Source: Desulfobacteraceae bacterium
GTDB lineage: Bacteria; Desulfobacterota; Desulfobacteria; Desulfobacterales; Desulfobacteraceae
Assembly: GCA_022712835.1 (NCBI GenBank)
Contig: JAFLJU010000325.1
Location: 1-12,338 of the forward strand
Direction of reading: 5' to 3'
Length of the DNA stretch: 12,338 bases
Below are positions 6,330 through 12,338 of the stretch, in pieces (the stretch's first letter is position 1; every line of letters starts with the position of its first letter). The position numbers were made by a program, and so were the translations under genes. The notes below the pieces were generated by a model. That model saw nothing but the letters and a program-made list of their open reading frames with translations, had not been told where the DNA came from and did not search any database.

Positions 6330-7373
6330 TTATTGGTTTTCTATTTCAGAAGAATATTTTCCAAAGCGGGCCGCACCATTGCATTTGGCCCGGTGGAAAA
6401 GAACCTTTTGTGCCAGACCTTTATTTGCTTTTTCCCCTTTCCAGGCAGCAAGGCAGTCCTCCTGCAGCGCCCTGCCATATGAAAAACTTAATTCCCATGG
6501 GAGGGGTTTCTTTTTGTTCATGGCATTTAAATGGATGGTGGCAAGCTTTGAACTCTGCCCGCCGGACAGGAATGCAATTCCCGGCACTGCGGCAGGAACG
6601 CTGCGTTTGAATATCTTGATGGTGGATTGGGCCACAATCTTAGGGTCCACTTTTTCCGGACAAATATCCCCGGGTGTCACCATGCTGGGTTTTAAGATCA
6701 TGCCTTCCAGAAAGACTCTCTGAAGGGTCAGTTCTTCAAATACTGTGTCAAGGGTCCATTGGGCAACACGTTCACAACGCTCAAGGGTGTGGCTGCCGTT
6801 AATGAGAATTTCAGGTTCAATGATAGGAACAATCCCTTTGCTTTGGCAAATGGCGGCATACCTTGCCAGGGAATGTGCATTCAGCGCAAGGCACAGTTGG
6901 GAGGGCTGATGAGTTCCAATCCGGATGACGGCCCGCCACTTGGCAAATCTGGCACCAAGCGCCCTGTATTCTTCAAGACGTTCTGACAGAGAATCCAGGC
7001 CCTGTGTCACTGTTTCTTCCATGGTATTGGGAATCGAGGTCAACCCTTTGTCCACTTTTATGCCAGGGATAATGTTTTTGTCAGATAAAATTTGTGAAAA
7101 AAGCGTGCCGTTTGCGGCAGATTGCCTCAGGGTTTCATCAAACAGGATTACCCCGCTGATATGGTCTTCCAGCCCAGGTGTGGTGAACAGCATTTCCCGG
7201 TAGAATCGCCGGTTCTCCTGTGTGGATTCAACATTGATCGTATCAAATCGTTTCTTTATTGTTGGATTACTTTCATCTGCAGCCAGGATACCTTTGCCCG
7301 GGGCAACCATGGCCCTGGCAGTCTCTGCAAGTTCTTTAAGGATGGTGTCATTTGCTCGGATTGTCGTCGTCAT
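6330..7373 (-). CDS. Class I fructose-bisphosphate aldolase (Schiff-base type)
   Basis: The 347-residue protein is collinear with the animal/plant-type class I aldolases. It has GKGILAADES (27-35) with the active-site Asp at 33, FAKWRAVI with K145, IIEPEIL with E187 and E189, and EGMILKPSMVTPG with the Schiff-base lysine K228. LSGGQSS (269-275) binds phosphate. All catalytic residues are present, so it should be active. It cleaves fructose-1,6-bisphosphate to dihydroxyacetone phosphate and glyceraldehyde-3-phosphate, or does the reverse in gluconeogenesis, without a metal. It is shorter than muscle aldolase and ends soon after Y340. It differs from the archaeal-type FbaB, so I give no symbol. 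GGGAGA before the ATG is the ribosome site. A CRP/FNR-like palindrome lies 23-40 bp upstream. The VOC gene precedes it by 81 bp. Confidence 0.93.
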   Translation of the reverse strand: MTTTIRANDTILKELAETARAMVAPGKGILAADESNPTIKKRFDTINVESTQENRRFYREMLFTTPGLEDHISGVILFDETLRQSAANGTLFSQILSDKNIIPGIKVDKGLTSIPNTMEETVTQGLDSLSERLEEYRALGARFAKWRAVIRIGTHQPSQLCLALNAHSLARYAAICQSKGIVPIIEPEILINGSHTLERCERVAQWTLDTVFEELTLQRVFLEGMILKPSMVTPGDICPEKVDPKIVAQSTIKIFKRSVPAAVPGIAFLSGGQSSKLATIHLNAMNKKKPLPWELSFSYGRALQEDCLAAWKGEKANKGLAQKVLFHRAKCNGAARFGKYSSEIENQ

Positions 7374-7395
7374 ATTATGGAATCTCCCTTTTTAT

Positions 7396-7413
7396 CTGTG
7401 AAGAGTTTCACAG
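7396..7413. promoter_or_regulatory. CRP/FNR-family-type operator upstream of the aldolase
   Basis: CTGTGAA at 7396-7402 and TTCACAG at 7407-7413 are perfect inverted repeats around GAGT. The core is exactly TGTGA-N6-TCACA, the consensus for CRP and some related regulators such as HcpR. It sits 23-40 bp ahead of the aldolase ATG, so a bound protein would probably repress. The actual regulator is not in the window. Confidence 0.55.
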
Positions 7414-7454
7414 GGTTTGAAAATGGGATCAGACATTCTACCCGTTTTCGTTAA

Positions 7455-8003
7455 TCATCGTATGATATGCCTTTTCTCCAAAGGTGTCGGGTGGGTGACT
7501 TCCGGCCACTTCCCGGGTTGAGGCTCTGCGCCTTCAAGGGCTGATGCCGGCGGAGAGTCATCCCGTAACACAGGATTTTTCCGCATATCGTGGCCCTCGA
7601 CTTCATAACAAAATTCAATTGGGATGCCATTGGGATCAAAAGAATAAATGGAATGAATTGACCCATGATCAATCACGCCCGAACAGTCAAATCCTGCAGC
7701 TTCAAGCTTGTCTTTTAAAAGCCAGACCTCCTTGTTTGAATCTACACCAAAAGCAATATGATCAAAGACGATCGGTCCTTTAACCGGTACGCCATGATCT
7801 TTGGGCTCTACAGATTGGGCACCATCCCATTCAAAGAATGCGATGGTGTTTTTCTCGTCTATCTCAAAGAAATAATGTCGGAATCCATCCTTTCCAAAAC
7901 CGTTAACAAGTCGCATTCCGATAAGATCACGCCAGAAACGAATAGTTTTATCCATGTCTGATGTCACCATTGCCAGGTGATTTATGCCTTTAAACCTCAT
8001 CAT
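7455..8003 (-). CDS. VOC-fold metalloprotein (glyoxalase/extradiol dioxygenase superfamily)
   Basis: The strong ribosome site AAAGGAG lies just upstream of two tandem ATGs, at 8003 and 8000. The in-frame TTG at 8024 overlaps that site and is not the likely start. Two beta-alpha-beta-beta-beta modules are visible: INHLAMVTSDMDKTIRFWRD (7-26) with IAFFEW, and FDHIAFGV (80-87) with GIPIEFCYE. H9, E58, H82 and E130 occupy the four classic metal-ligand positions, so a divalent metal should be bound. Family members include glyoxalase I, methylmalonyl-CoA epimerase and ring-cleaving dioxygenases; the substrate here is not evident. About 45 residues follow the fold as a Pro-rich tail. It lies between greB and the aldolase on the same strand and may share their transcript. 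Confidence 0.87.
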   Translation of the reverse strand: MMRFKGINHLAMVTSDMDKTIRFWRDLIGMRLVNGFGKDGFRHYFFEIDEKNTIAFFEWDGAQSVEPKDHGVPVKGPIVFDHIAFGVDSNKEVWLLKDKLEAAGFDCSGVIDHGSIHSIYSFDPNGIPIEFCYEVEGHDMRKNPVLRDDSPPASALEGAEPQPGKWPEVTHPTPLEKRHIIR

Positions 8004-8071
8004 GTATCTCCTTTGGTTTTCCAATGCCGGGACCGGACTTTCACAAATTTTTCAGCCCGGAATAATCCCGA

Positions 8072-8581
8072 TTAAGGTGAATGTTCAGAATAACGAATTT
8101 TCGATATATAAAAAACTTTCACTCCTTTTGGTGAAGAAAACTTGATTTCATTCTCCACTCGTTTTCCTAATATTGCTTTGCCTAGGGGCGAATCCATACT
8201 AAGTTTTCCATCACCAACATTAAACTCATCGGGTCCAACGATACGATATTCGACCTCTTCCCCGTCTTCATCCTCGAGGGTAACAAAAGCACCAAAATAA
8301 ACTTTATCCTGATCCTCAGGAATATGATCGACCACCGTCATCCCGTCGAGACGGTTCGTTAAAAATCGAATCCTGCCATCAATCTCGCGCAAGCGTTTCT
8401 TGCCATAAATGTATTCGGCATTTTCGCTACGATCACCTTGTGCAGCAGCTTTCGAAACTCTATCGGTCACCTCTGGTCGCTCAACTCGCCATAGGTGCTG
8501 AACCTCTTCAGTTAATTTTTGTGCACCTTCCGGGGTGATATACTTGGAACCTTTTGCTCTAGGAGGACGCCATCTACCCAT
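8072..8581 (-). CDS. greB: Transcription elongation factor GreB
   Basis: The 169-residue protein has the two Gre domains: an N-terminal coiled coil (about 12-80) and a C-terminal FKBP-like domain (about 93-165). The coiled-coil tip reads AAAQGDRSENAEYIYGKKRL, with D50 and E53 as the acidic pair that enters the RNA polymerase secondary channel and stimulates cleavage of backtracked RNA. The GDRSENAEY...KKRLREID form and the basic N-terminus point to GreB rather than GreA, which usually has GDLSENAEY. SPLGKAILGK (131-140) is the C-terminal signature. The ATG is preceded by GAGAG, and its first base is one base after the stop of a 45-residue ORF, so translation may be coupled. Cytoplasmic. Confidence 0.92.
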   Translation of the reverse strand: MGRWRPPRAKGSKYITPEGAQKLTEEVQHLWRVERPEVTDRVSKAAAQGDRSENAEYIYGKKRLREIDGRIRFLTNRLDGMTVVDHIPEDQDKVYFGAFVTLEDEDGEEVEYRIVGPDEFNVGDGKLSMDSPLGKAILGKRVENEIKFSSPKGVKVFYISKIRYSEHSP

Positions 8582-8582
8582 T

Positions 8583-8720
8583 TTAAACTCTCAGTATTTT
8601 ATGTATTGTATCCGGGTCAGCTTTTTGAAGGGACGAACTGATCAATACCTTACCTTTATAAACCAAATGATAAGCATATGCTCGAAGTTTTTTTTGCAAT
8701 GATTGATTATCAGTATCCAT
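8583..8720 (-). CDS. Small ORF coupled to greB (45 aa), unknown function
   Basis: The frame runs from ATG at 8718-8720 to TAA at 8583-8585, with a single base before the greB ATG (TAAAATG). The peptide begins MDTDNQSLQKKLRAYAYHLV and is Lys/Leu-rich and basic, probably helical at its N-terminus, with no signal or membrane segment. The ribosome site is weak: only AGG directly against the ATG. In favour are the one-base spacing to greB, the small gap to the AOR stop (40 bp), and a composition that looks protein-like. Against are its size and the poor initiation site. It might be a translated leader peptide that couples greB translation. I recognise no family. Confidence 0.45.
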   Translation of the reverse strand: MDTDNQSLQKKLRAYAYHLVYKGKVLISSSLQKADPDTIHKILRV

Positions 8721-8760
8721 CCTGAAATATTACATCCCAGGATAGACACTTTGGTTTTAT

Positions 8761-10599
8761 TTACAAATGTGATAACCCTAATCTTTCCAGGGTCTCTTTT
8801 TCAGGGACACCGTTTTCATCCCAGCCCTGAATTTTATAGTAGTCATCCAACATAGTATCCAGATCGCATACTTCGCCTTTTGCAGGTCCGGATGGCATGG
8901 GGACTTTGGTTAAACGGTCCGGTAGCGTATCATCTTTTCGGTCAAAACCGGCATTGACTATAAACATTCTTTCTGCGTTGATAATACGTTCTGCGGCCTG
9001 AATCAATTCTTCTAATGTATAATCTGCTTGTGTTGCTGTGTTCAGATACTGCAACATACCTTTGGGTGCCATGGTCGAATTCTTTTCCGCCAGCATTCTG
9101 GCTCCGAAAAAGATGCATAGACCTGCGGCATCCACAATGGCCGATAAATCCTGAACACACTTTGTCGGAGCCGCTTTGCCTTCCGTACTTAAAGGATCCA
9201 TGGAAAAAGTGGTTCCGAAAATTTCAAAATATGCTGGATCTCCGCGCATGTGTGAGCCGCCGATGGGTGATGTGGCATAGGCAAGTCCCATGGCTTTTGC
9301 TCCCCGGGGTTCATATCCCGGGAACTCCTGTTTTTTGGATACCATGGCAAGTTCCGGGTGACCGTAACTTTCTGCAAGGCGATAACTGCCATTTGCCAGT
9401 TTGTCTCCAAAACCTTCCCGGTAAGCCGTTAATCGCGTCAGTTCCACAAGCGCCTCACCGTCTCCCCACTTGAGTGATCTTCCAATTTCGTTTTCACTCA
9501 GACAACCCCGGTCCACAAGTTCCATGGCGCAGGCAATAGTAGCGCCCATGGTAATGGTATCAAGACCTAATTCGTTACACAGATAATTTGCTTTTGTAAT
9601 GGCGGCAAGATTATCGATCATGCAGTTTGAACCCATGGCATAAACAGTTTCGTACTCGGGTCCCTCACCTTCACCCTCAAAACCCGGTTCATGAACCTTA
9701 GTGATTCTGGCGCATTTGATGGGACAGCCAAAACAACCTTGATTTTTTACCAGGTATTTATCGGTTAGTGTAGTTCCCTGGATATTTTCCCATCCTTCAA
9801 ACTCTCCTTGCTGCCAGTTTTTTGTAGGCAGGATTCCTAACTTCTGGGTGACGGCAACAACTCCGGAGGTACCGTTAATGGTGAGACCCACCGGTGTTTT
9901 CTTTGCATCACTTAAATACTGATTCAAAATTGATTGATTGAAAGATTTAAATCCGTCTGGGTCTGCCAGTTCAATTTTTCCATTGCCGGACAGCACCAAC
10001 GCTTTCAGATTCTTGGAACCCATAACGGCTCCGACTCCGGATCGTCCTGCAGCACGGTGTTTCTCATTCATAATGCTTGCGAAAAGAACCTTTCTTTCCC
10101 CGGCTGGCCCGATGCAGGCGACACGTGCTTTTGAATCAGTCTGGGCTAAAAGAAGATCAGTTGTTTCGGGAACTGTTTTACCCCAAATATGACCGGCGTC
10201 CTTTAGCTCTGCCTTACCGTTGTTGATCCAGAGGAAAACCGGTTTTTTGGCTTTCCCTTTAAAAATGATACCGTCATAACCGGCCCGTTTCATATCCCGG
10301 GGCATCATCCCTCCGGAATTGGAGCATGTGACAGCACCCGTTAACGGAGACTTGGTCATCACCATGTAGCGAGCACCTGTGGGAGCACCTGTTCCTGTGA
10401 GAGGCCCGGTCATCATGATCAACATATTTTCAGGAGACAGGGGATCACACTTGGGATCCACCTCCTTGTTCAGATAATAGATACCCAGACCTCTGCCGCC
10501 GATATAATCTTTGGCAACCTGTGGGTCTAATATCTCGTCCTTAATACTTCCAGTTGTTAAATCAACACGGAGAATTTTACCGATCCATCCTTTCATCAT
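8761..10599 (-). CDS. Tungsten/molybdenum-containing aldehyde:ferredoxin oxidoreductase (AOR family)
   Basis: The 612-residue length is normal. The N-terminus GWIGKILRVDLTTGSI, GGRGLG (34-39) and TGPLTGTGAPTGARY (64-78) are family hallmarks. C289, C292 and C296 in CFGCPIKC, together with C495 in DAAGLC, ligate the [4Fe-4S] cluster; DAAGLC (490-495) also contacts the metal-bis-pterin. The end motif AERMFIVNAGFDRKDDTLPD is typical. These enzymes oxidise aldehydes to acids with ferredoxin as acceptor in the cytoplasm of anaerobes, and some run in reverse. GAGG nine bases before the first ATG is the ribosome site. The Rrf2 gene 46 bp upstream on the same strand probably controls it. No dedicated ferredoxin or MoaD-like gene adjoins it. 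Which aldehyde and whether W or Mo is used cannot be read from sequence. Confidence 0.94.
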   Translation of the reverse strand: MMKGWIGKILRVDLTTGSIKDEILDPQVAKDYIGGRGLGIYYLNKEVDPKCDPLSPENMLIMMTGPLTGTGAPTGARYMVMTKSPLTGAVTCSNSGGMMPRDMKRAGYDGIIFKGKAKKPVFLWINNGKAELKDAGHIWGKTVPETTDLLLAQTDSKARVACIGPAGERKVLFASIMNEKHRAAGRSGVGAVMGSKNLKALVLSGNGKIELADPDGFKSFNQSILNQYLSDAKKTPVGLTINGTSGVVAVTQKLGILPTKNWQQGEFEGWENIQGTTLTDKYLVKNQGCFGCPIKCARITKVHEPGFEGEGEGPEYETVYAMGSNCMIDNLAAITKANYLCNELGLDTITMGATIACAMELVDRGCLSENEIGRSLKWGDGEALVELTRLTAYREGFGDKLANGSYRLAESYGHPELAMVSKKQEFPGYEPRGAKAMGLAYATSPIGGSHMRGDPAYFEIFGTTFSMDPLSTEGKAAPTKCVQDLSAIVDAAGLCIFFGARMLAEKNSTMAPKGMLQYLNTATQADYTLEELIQAAERIINAERMFIVNAGFDRKDDTLPDRLTKVPMPSGPAKGEVCDLDTMLDDYYKIQGWDENGVPEKETLERLGLSHL

Positions 10600-10625
10600 T
10601 TTATGTATCCTCTTTTATTATTATC

Positions 10626-10646
10626 GTGCCCGATCCTCCCAGGCAC
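10626..10646. promoter_or_regulatory. Short hairpin in the Rrf2-AOR gap
   Basis: GTGCC at 10626-10630 pairs with GGCAC at 10642-10646 around an 11-base loop. It starts at the Rrf2 stop codon on the minus strand and is followed by an AT-rich stretch without a U-run. It could stabilise the transcript end or attenuate, but the stem is only 5-6 bp. Confidence 0.25.
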
Positions 10647-11062
10647 TATTTAGTATGGTGAATAATATCAGCCAGCGTCACCAATTTCATTTTATCCTCT
10701 ATCTCCACCTGTATTTCGCTGAAAAGATTAGTAAAAAACAAATTGATCAAGTCGAATTCCTTCATTTTCGGTTCCAGATCGTTATTGACATCGAGATGAA
10801 ATGCTTTTTTATGTTCCAACGCACAGTAAATTTCTTGAAGACAAATATTTGAAGGGTCTCTTGCCAGTAAAAAACCACCGAATGGGCCCTGAATGCTGGT
10901 AAGAATATTCTCTTTGGCAAGTGCGGAAAACAATTTTCTGAGTTTTGAGGCATTGATACCGGTCTGTTTGGATATCACTGTGCTATTACAGGGGGCCGGA
11001 CTTGAATAAGCCAAAAAACAAAGGGCTTTTACAGCGTTAGATAGTTTTGTTGATGCTGACAT
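10646..11062 (-). CDS. Rrf2 family transcriptional regulator
   Basis: AAAGGA seven to eight bases upstream fixes the start at ATG 11060-11062, giving 138 residues, a normal size. An upstream ATG at 11066-11068 lies almost on the ribosome site and is less likely. The winged helix spans TKLSNAVKALCFLAY to GPFGGFLLARDPSNICLQEI. STVISKQTGINASKLRKLFS (27-46) is the recognition element and GPFGGFLLARDP (59-70) is the Rrf2 signature. Rrf2 proteins include IscR, NsrR and RsrR, often with an Fe-S cluster. Here the cysteines are C15, C25, C74 and C80, not the usual C-x5-7-C-x5-C cluster, so a canonical cluster is doubtful. It lies 46 bp upstream of AOR on the same strand, suggesting local control of aldehyde oxidation, which is inference. 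Confidence 0.87.
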   Translation of the reverse strand: MSASTKLSNAVKALCFLAYSSPAPCNSTVISKQTGINASKLRKLFSALAKENILTSIQGPFGGFLLARDPSNICLQEIYCALEHKKAFHLDVNNDLEPKMKEFDLINLFFTNLFSEIQVEIEDKMKLVTLADIIHHTK

Positions 11063-11084
11063 AAACATTTCCTTTATTACAACG

Positions 11085-11113
11085 ACATATGTTGCAGTGT
11101 GTGTAACATATGT
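11085..11113. promoter_or_regulatory. Inverted repeat upstream of the Rrf2 gene, likely operator
   Basis: ACATATGTT (11085-11093) and AACATATGT (11105-11113) are perfect inverted repeats separated by 11 bp, with arm centres 20 bp apart. Each arm itself contains the 8-bp palindrome ACATATGT. The element lies 23-51 bp before the Rrf2 ATG. Two helical turns between arms fits a dimer pair on one face. The bound protein is presumed to be the adjacent regulator. Confidence 0.65.
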
Positions 11114-11114
11114 G

Positions 11115-11431
11115 AATATTAAAAAAAAATCCAGGAAAAAAATTATCCCGTTCTTCAATGACCTGATTTTTAACAACAATTTTTTGAGGGCAGGCAGTAA
11201 TGGGAAGCAACTGTTCTAAAGTGTGCTGCGCTAACCTTTCGTTTACCAAGGCTTTCACAGCTTTGTGTAGTTTCGCATTTTGGCGCTGGTAGGTCAGCCC
11301 TTTGAGTGAAGCAAACCCATGGCAGCGCAAATGTTGATCTACAATGTGCGCCGCAAATTCTTCTGTACTGCCAGGGTAAGGCGGCGTAAACGAGTCAACT
11401 CTTGTGGATGTTTAATTTCAATTATGGTCAT
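11115..11431 (-). pseudogene. Decayed or frameshifted ORF upstream of the Rrf2 gene
   Basis: Within the 601 bp between the Rrf2 start and the cupin gene, a minus-strand frame is open from 11411 down past the Rrf2 promoter. It has protein-like segments RVDSFTPPYPGSTEEFAAHI and HGFASLKGLTYQRQNAKLHK, then VNERLAQHTLEQLLPIT. It has no ATG start, because a TAA at 11412-11414 blocks it. An ATG at 11429-11431 opens a different frame (MTIIEIKHPQELTRL) that dies at 11339. One frameshift near 11405 would join the two. The open frame's tail reads through the Rrf2 operator as nonsense, so the coding part probably ends near 11120. I cannot name the family. Remnant of a mobile or accessory gene is my best guess. 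Confidence 0.4.
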
Positions 11432-11469
11432 GTTCTGTTTTCATCATGATTGGAGCATAATTTAAAAAT

Positions 11470-11487
11470 AACCGGTGAAAACCGGTT
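11470..11487 (-). terminator. Small hairpin with U-run on the minus strand
   Basis: AACCGG (11470-11475) and CCGGTT (11482-11487) form a 6-bp stem with a 6-base loop. Read on the minus strand it is followed by ATTTTTAAA, as in a short intrinsic terminator. No gene ending here is visible, so it may close antisense transcription or be a relic of the decayed ORF's surroundings. Confidence 0.35.
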
Positions 11488-11601
11488 CACTTTTATGGTT
11501 AAACATTTTTTTAAACATGATGCTTAACTTCGATTACAGTTTTCTTGGGGAGAATTTTTGGAGCTGTTTTTGTTGTGCAACATCAGTATTAATGATTATC
11601 T

Positions 11602-11612
11602 TATAATATAAT
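11602..11612 (+). promoter_or_regulatory. Overlapping -10 elements upstream of the cupin gene
   Basis: Two overlapping TATAAT hexamers (11602-11607 and 11607-11612) lie about 50-60 bp before the ATG. No good -35 is seen at 16-18 bp. A TGTTG-TG-CAACA inverted repeat at 11571-11582 occupies that zone and could bind an activator. Confidence 0.45.
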
Positions 11613-11663
11613 CACCGGAAATTACAGCTATTTTTCGACCAACCTTTTTCAAGGAGAACACCC

Positions 11664-12011
11664 ATGAATTACCAGAACGCCCAACTGCCTGATGGAGCAA
11701 AACTGGCTGGCGCCACCCCTGTCATGACCGAAAAGACCATTGCACAGGGTATCCTAGCAAAACACATGGCCCCCAAGGGCAAATGCGGTTTCCTTGTGGT
11801 GGAGGAAGGTGCTTGCCAGTTTGTCTGGGAAGACGATGCCACCAATCCCATGGACTGCGACCCTGACCACCCAATTGTCATCTTTCCAGAGCGCTATCAC
11901 CATGTAACCATCACTGGCCCCGTCAAACTTCGGGTTGAGTTTTACGCGCTTCCCGTGAGCCTGGAAGGTTTAGATGAAACCGTCTCACGGCCGGGAGATG
12001 ATTTCATCTAG
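11664..12011 (+). CDS. DUF1971 / YeaR-TehB-like cupin protein
   Basis: A clear ribosome site, AAGGAG, precedes the ATG. The 115-residue protein is a single small beta-barrel. GILAKHMAPKGKCGFLVVEE (29-48) leads into a GACQFVWED strand, and HPIVIFPERYHHVTITG (69-85) with VKLRVEFY (87-94) closes it. This pattern matches the DUF1971 domain found in E. coli YeaR and at one end of some TehB tellurite-resistance proteins. H34, H79, H80 and E93 could form a metal site, as in other cupins. E. coli yeaR is induced by nitrate or nitric oxide; whether that holds here is unknown. The protein is cytoplasmic and stands alone, pointing away from the Rrf2-AOR unit. An overlapping 32-residue ORF begins at its 3' end. 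Confidence 0.82.
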   Translation: MNYQNAQLPDGAKLAGATPVMTEKTIAQGILAKHMAPKGKCGFLVVEEGACQFVWEDDATNPMDCDPDHPIVIFPERYHHVTITGPVKLRVEFYALPVSLEGLDETVSRPGDDFI

Positions 12012-12096
12012 TACCAACTTTTTCAAGCAGTTTAAGGATACAGATCCTGAAAATTATCAAAAAATATTGGAAAGGGATGATCCCGGCCGATCTTAG
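11998..12096 (+). CDS. Possible small ORF overlapping the cupin gene end (32 aa)
   Basis: The ATG overlaps the last codons of the cupin gene by 14 bases in another frame and runs to TAG at 12094-12096. The peptide contains FFKQFKDTDPENYQKILERD, hydrophilic and protein-like. GGGAG touches the ATG, which is too close for a normal ribosome site. It may be a coupled micropeptide or the start of a gene truncated before the repeat. It is followed by a short CTTA/TAAG stem and a T-run at 12093-12110, a weak terminator. Confidence 0.3.
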   Translation: MISSSTNFFKQFKDTDPENYQKILERDDPGRS

Positions 12097-12108
12097 TGTT
12101 AAGCTTTT

Positions 12109-12219
12109 TTACTCGGCATAAACCTCAACCTTGCCTTTTTCAACCAGGGGCAGCCACTTGCTGTGCTGATGTAAATGGAAACTTTTACCCAGTTTGTGAA
12201 ATCCGGTGCATTTTGCATC
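12109..12219 (-). pseudogene. C-terminal gene scrap truncated at the repeat
   Basis: On the minus strand 36 codons run to TAA at 12109-12111 and read HKLGKSFHLHQHSKWLPLVE then KGKVEVYAE, convincing as a protein end. The frame is closed upstream by a TAA at 12220-12222 inside the 69-bp repeat, and there is no start codon. The repeat therefore appears to have replaced or interrupted the rest of the gene. Family unknown. Confidence 0.4.
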
Positions 12220-12272
12220 TTAAAATTTATAATGTGTCATGCGATTTTGTTAGATATATATTGTCCCGGTTA
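12204..12272 (+). repeat. 69-bp dispersed repeat, copy 2
   Basis: This is the second copy of the element at 574-642, in the same orientation and 63/69 identical, offset by 11,630 bp. Five of the six differences would change an amino acid in the shared open frame, which argues against coding. Just beyond it, TGCCTGTCCCC at 12283-12293 and the GAACCCGTTC mini-palindrome at 12300-12309 lie in otherwise featureless sequence up to the right edge. Confidence 0.8.
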
Positions 12273-12338
12273 AATATTTTACTGCCTGTCCCCCTATAAG
12301 AACCCGTTCCCCCAAGTACTCACAAAAAAGATCGCCTC

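Noticed and set aside
8004..8024. TTG start at 8024 for the VOC protein
   Set aside because: It lies upstream of and across the strong AAAGGAG ribosome site that serves the ATG at 8003 or 8000.
11063..11179. Longer Rrf2 start at 11179
   Set aside because: It would place the regulator's inverted-repeat operator inside the coding region and lacks a ribosome site, whereas ATG at 11060-11062 follows AAAGGA and gives the normal family length.
574..12272. The whole interval as a composite transposon
   Set aside because: The bracketing repeats are in direct orientation and only 69 bp, there is no transposase or target-site duplication, and the cargo is ordinary housekeeping and metabolic genes.
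454..12299. Shared open frame across both repeat copies (HxKIYNVxCDFVxYILSRL) as a small conserved protein
   Set aside because: Five of the six base differences fall in codons whose amino acid changes and only one is silent. Neither frame has a plausible start, so the similarity is at DNA level.

Overview
The window looks like chromosomal DNA from an anaerobic Desulfobacterota bacterium, most likely of Desulfobacterales type. This is inferred from gene content: a PfaD-type enoyl reductase end, a tungsten/molybdenum aldehyde:ferredoxin oxidoreductase (AOR), a WRWH/WCPGW small cysteine protein, and AT-leaning DNA. There is no rRNA, tRNA, CRISPR array, complete transposase or phage gene.

Layout. 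Positions 1-539 hold the C-terminal third of a PfaD-like protein, cut by the left edge. A 69-bp dispersed repeat (574-642) and a gene-poor stretch follow, then a 61-residue Cys/Trp-rich protein (906-1091) and a possible gene scrap. Two minus-strand genes come next: a PhzF-family enzyme and a hydrophobic protein with EcsC-like features. A MarR regulator (minus) and a flavodoxin-fold NAD(P)H:quinone reductase (plus) then diverge from a 34-bp near-perfect palindrome, with a further half-site just upstream of the reductase.

From 11062 down to 4582 everything clearly coding is on the minus strand. In transcription order these are an Rrf2 regulator, AOR, a 45-residue small ORF, GreB, a VOC-fold metalloprotein, class I fructose-bisphosphate aldolase, a SAM methyltransferase and a lipoprotein. 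Gaps are short: 46, 40, 1, 68, 81, 119 and 0 bp. Internal signals suggest several transcription units. These are an inverted repeat ahead of the Rrf2 gene, a CRP/FNR-like palindrome ahead of the aldolase, and a sigma70-like promoter ahead of the methyltransferase. The methyltransferase and lipoprotein share one reading frame, separated only by a TGA stop followed directly by a TTG start.

The right end holds a decayed ORF (about 11115-11431), a YeaR/TehB-like cupin protein (DUF1971, 11664-12011), two short gene scraps, and the second copy of the 69-bp repeat (12204-12272, 63/69 identical and in the same orientation). The repeats therefore bracket about 11.6 kb.

Functional reading. The recognisable functions are aldehyde oxidation coupled to ferredoxin, sugar-phosphate metabolism, a quinone/electrophile response pair and transcript-cleavage rescue. 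I see no defence system or obvious novel multi-gene machine. The most distinctive items are the repeat pair, the clustered operators, the shared-frame gene junction and the small ORFs beside greB and the cupin gene.
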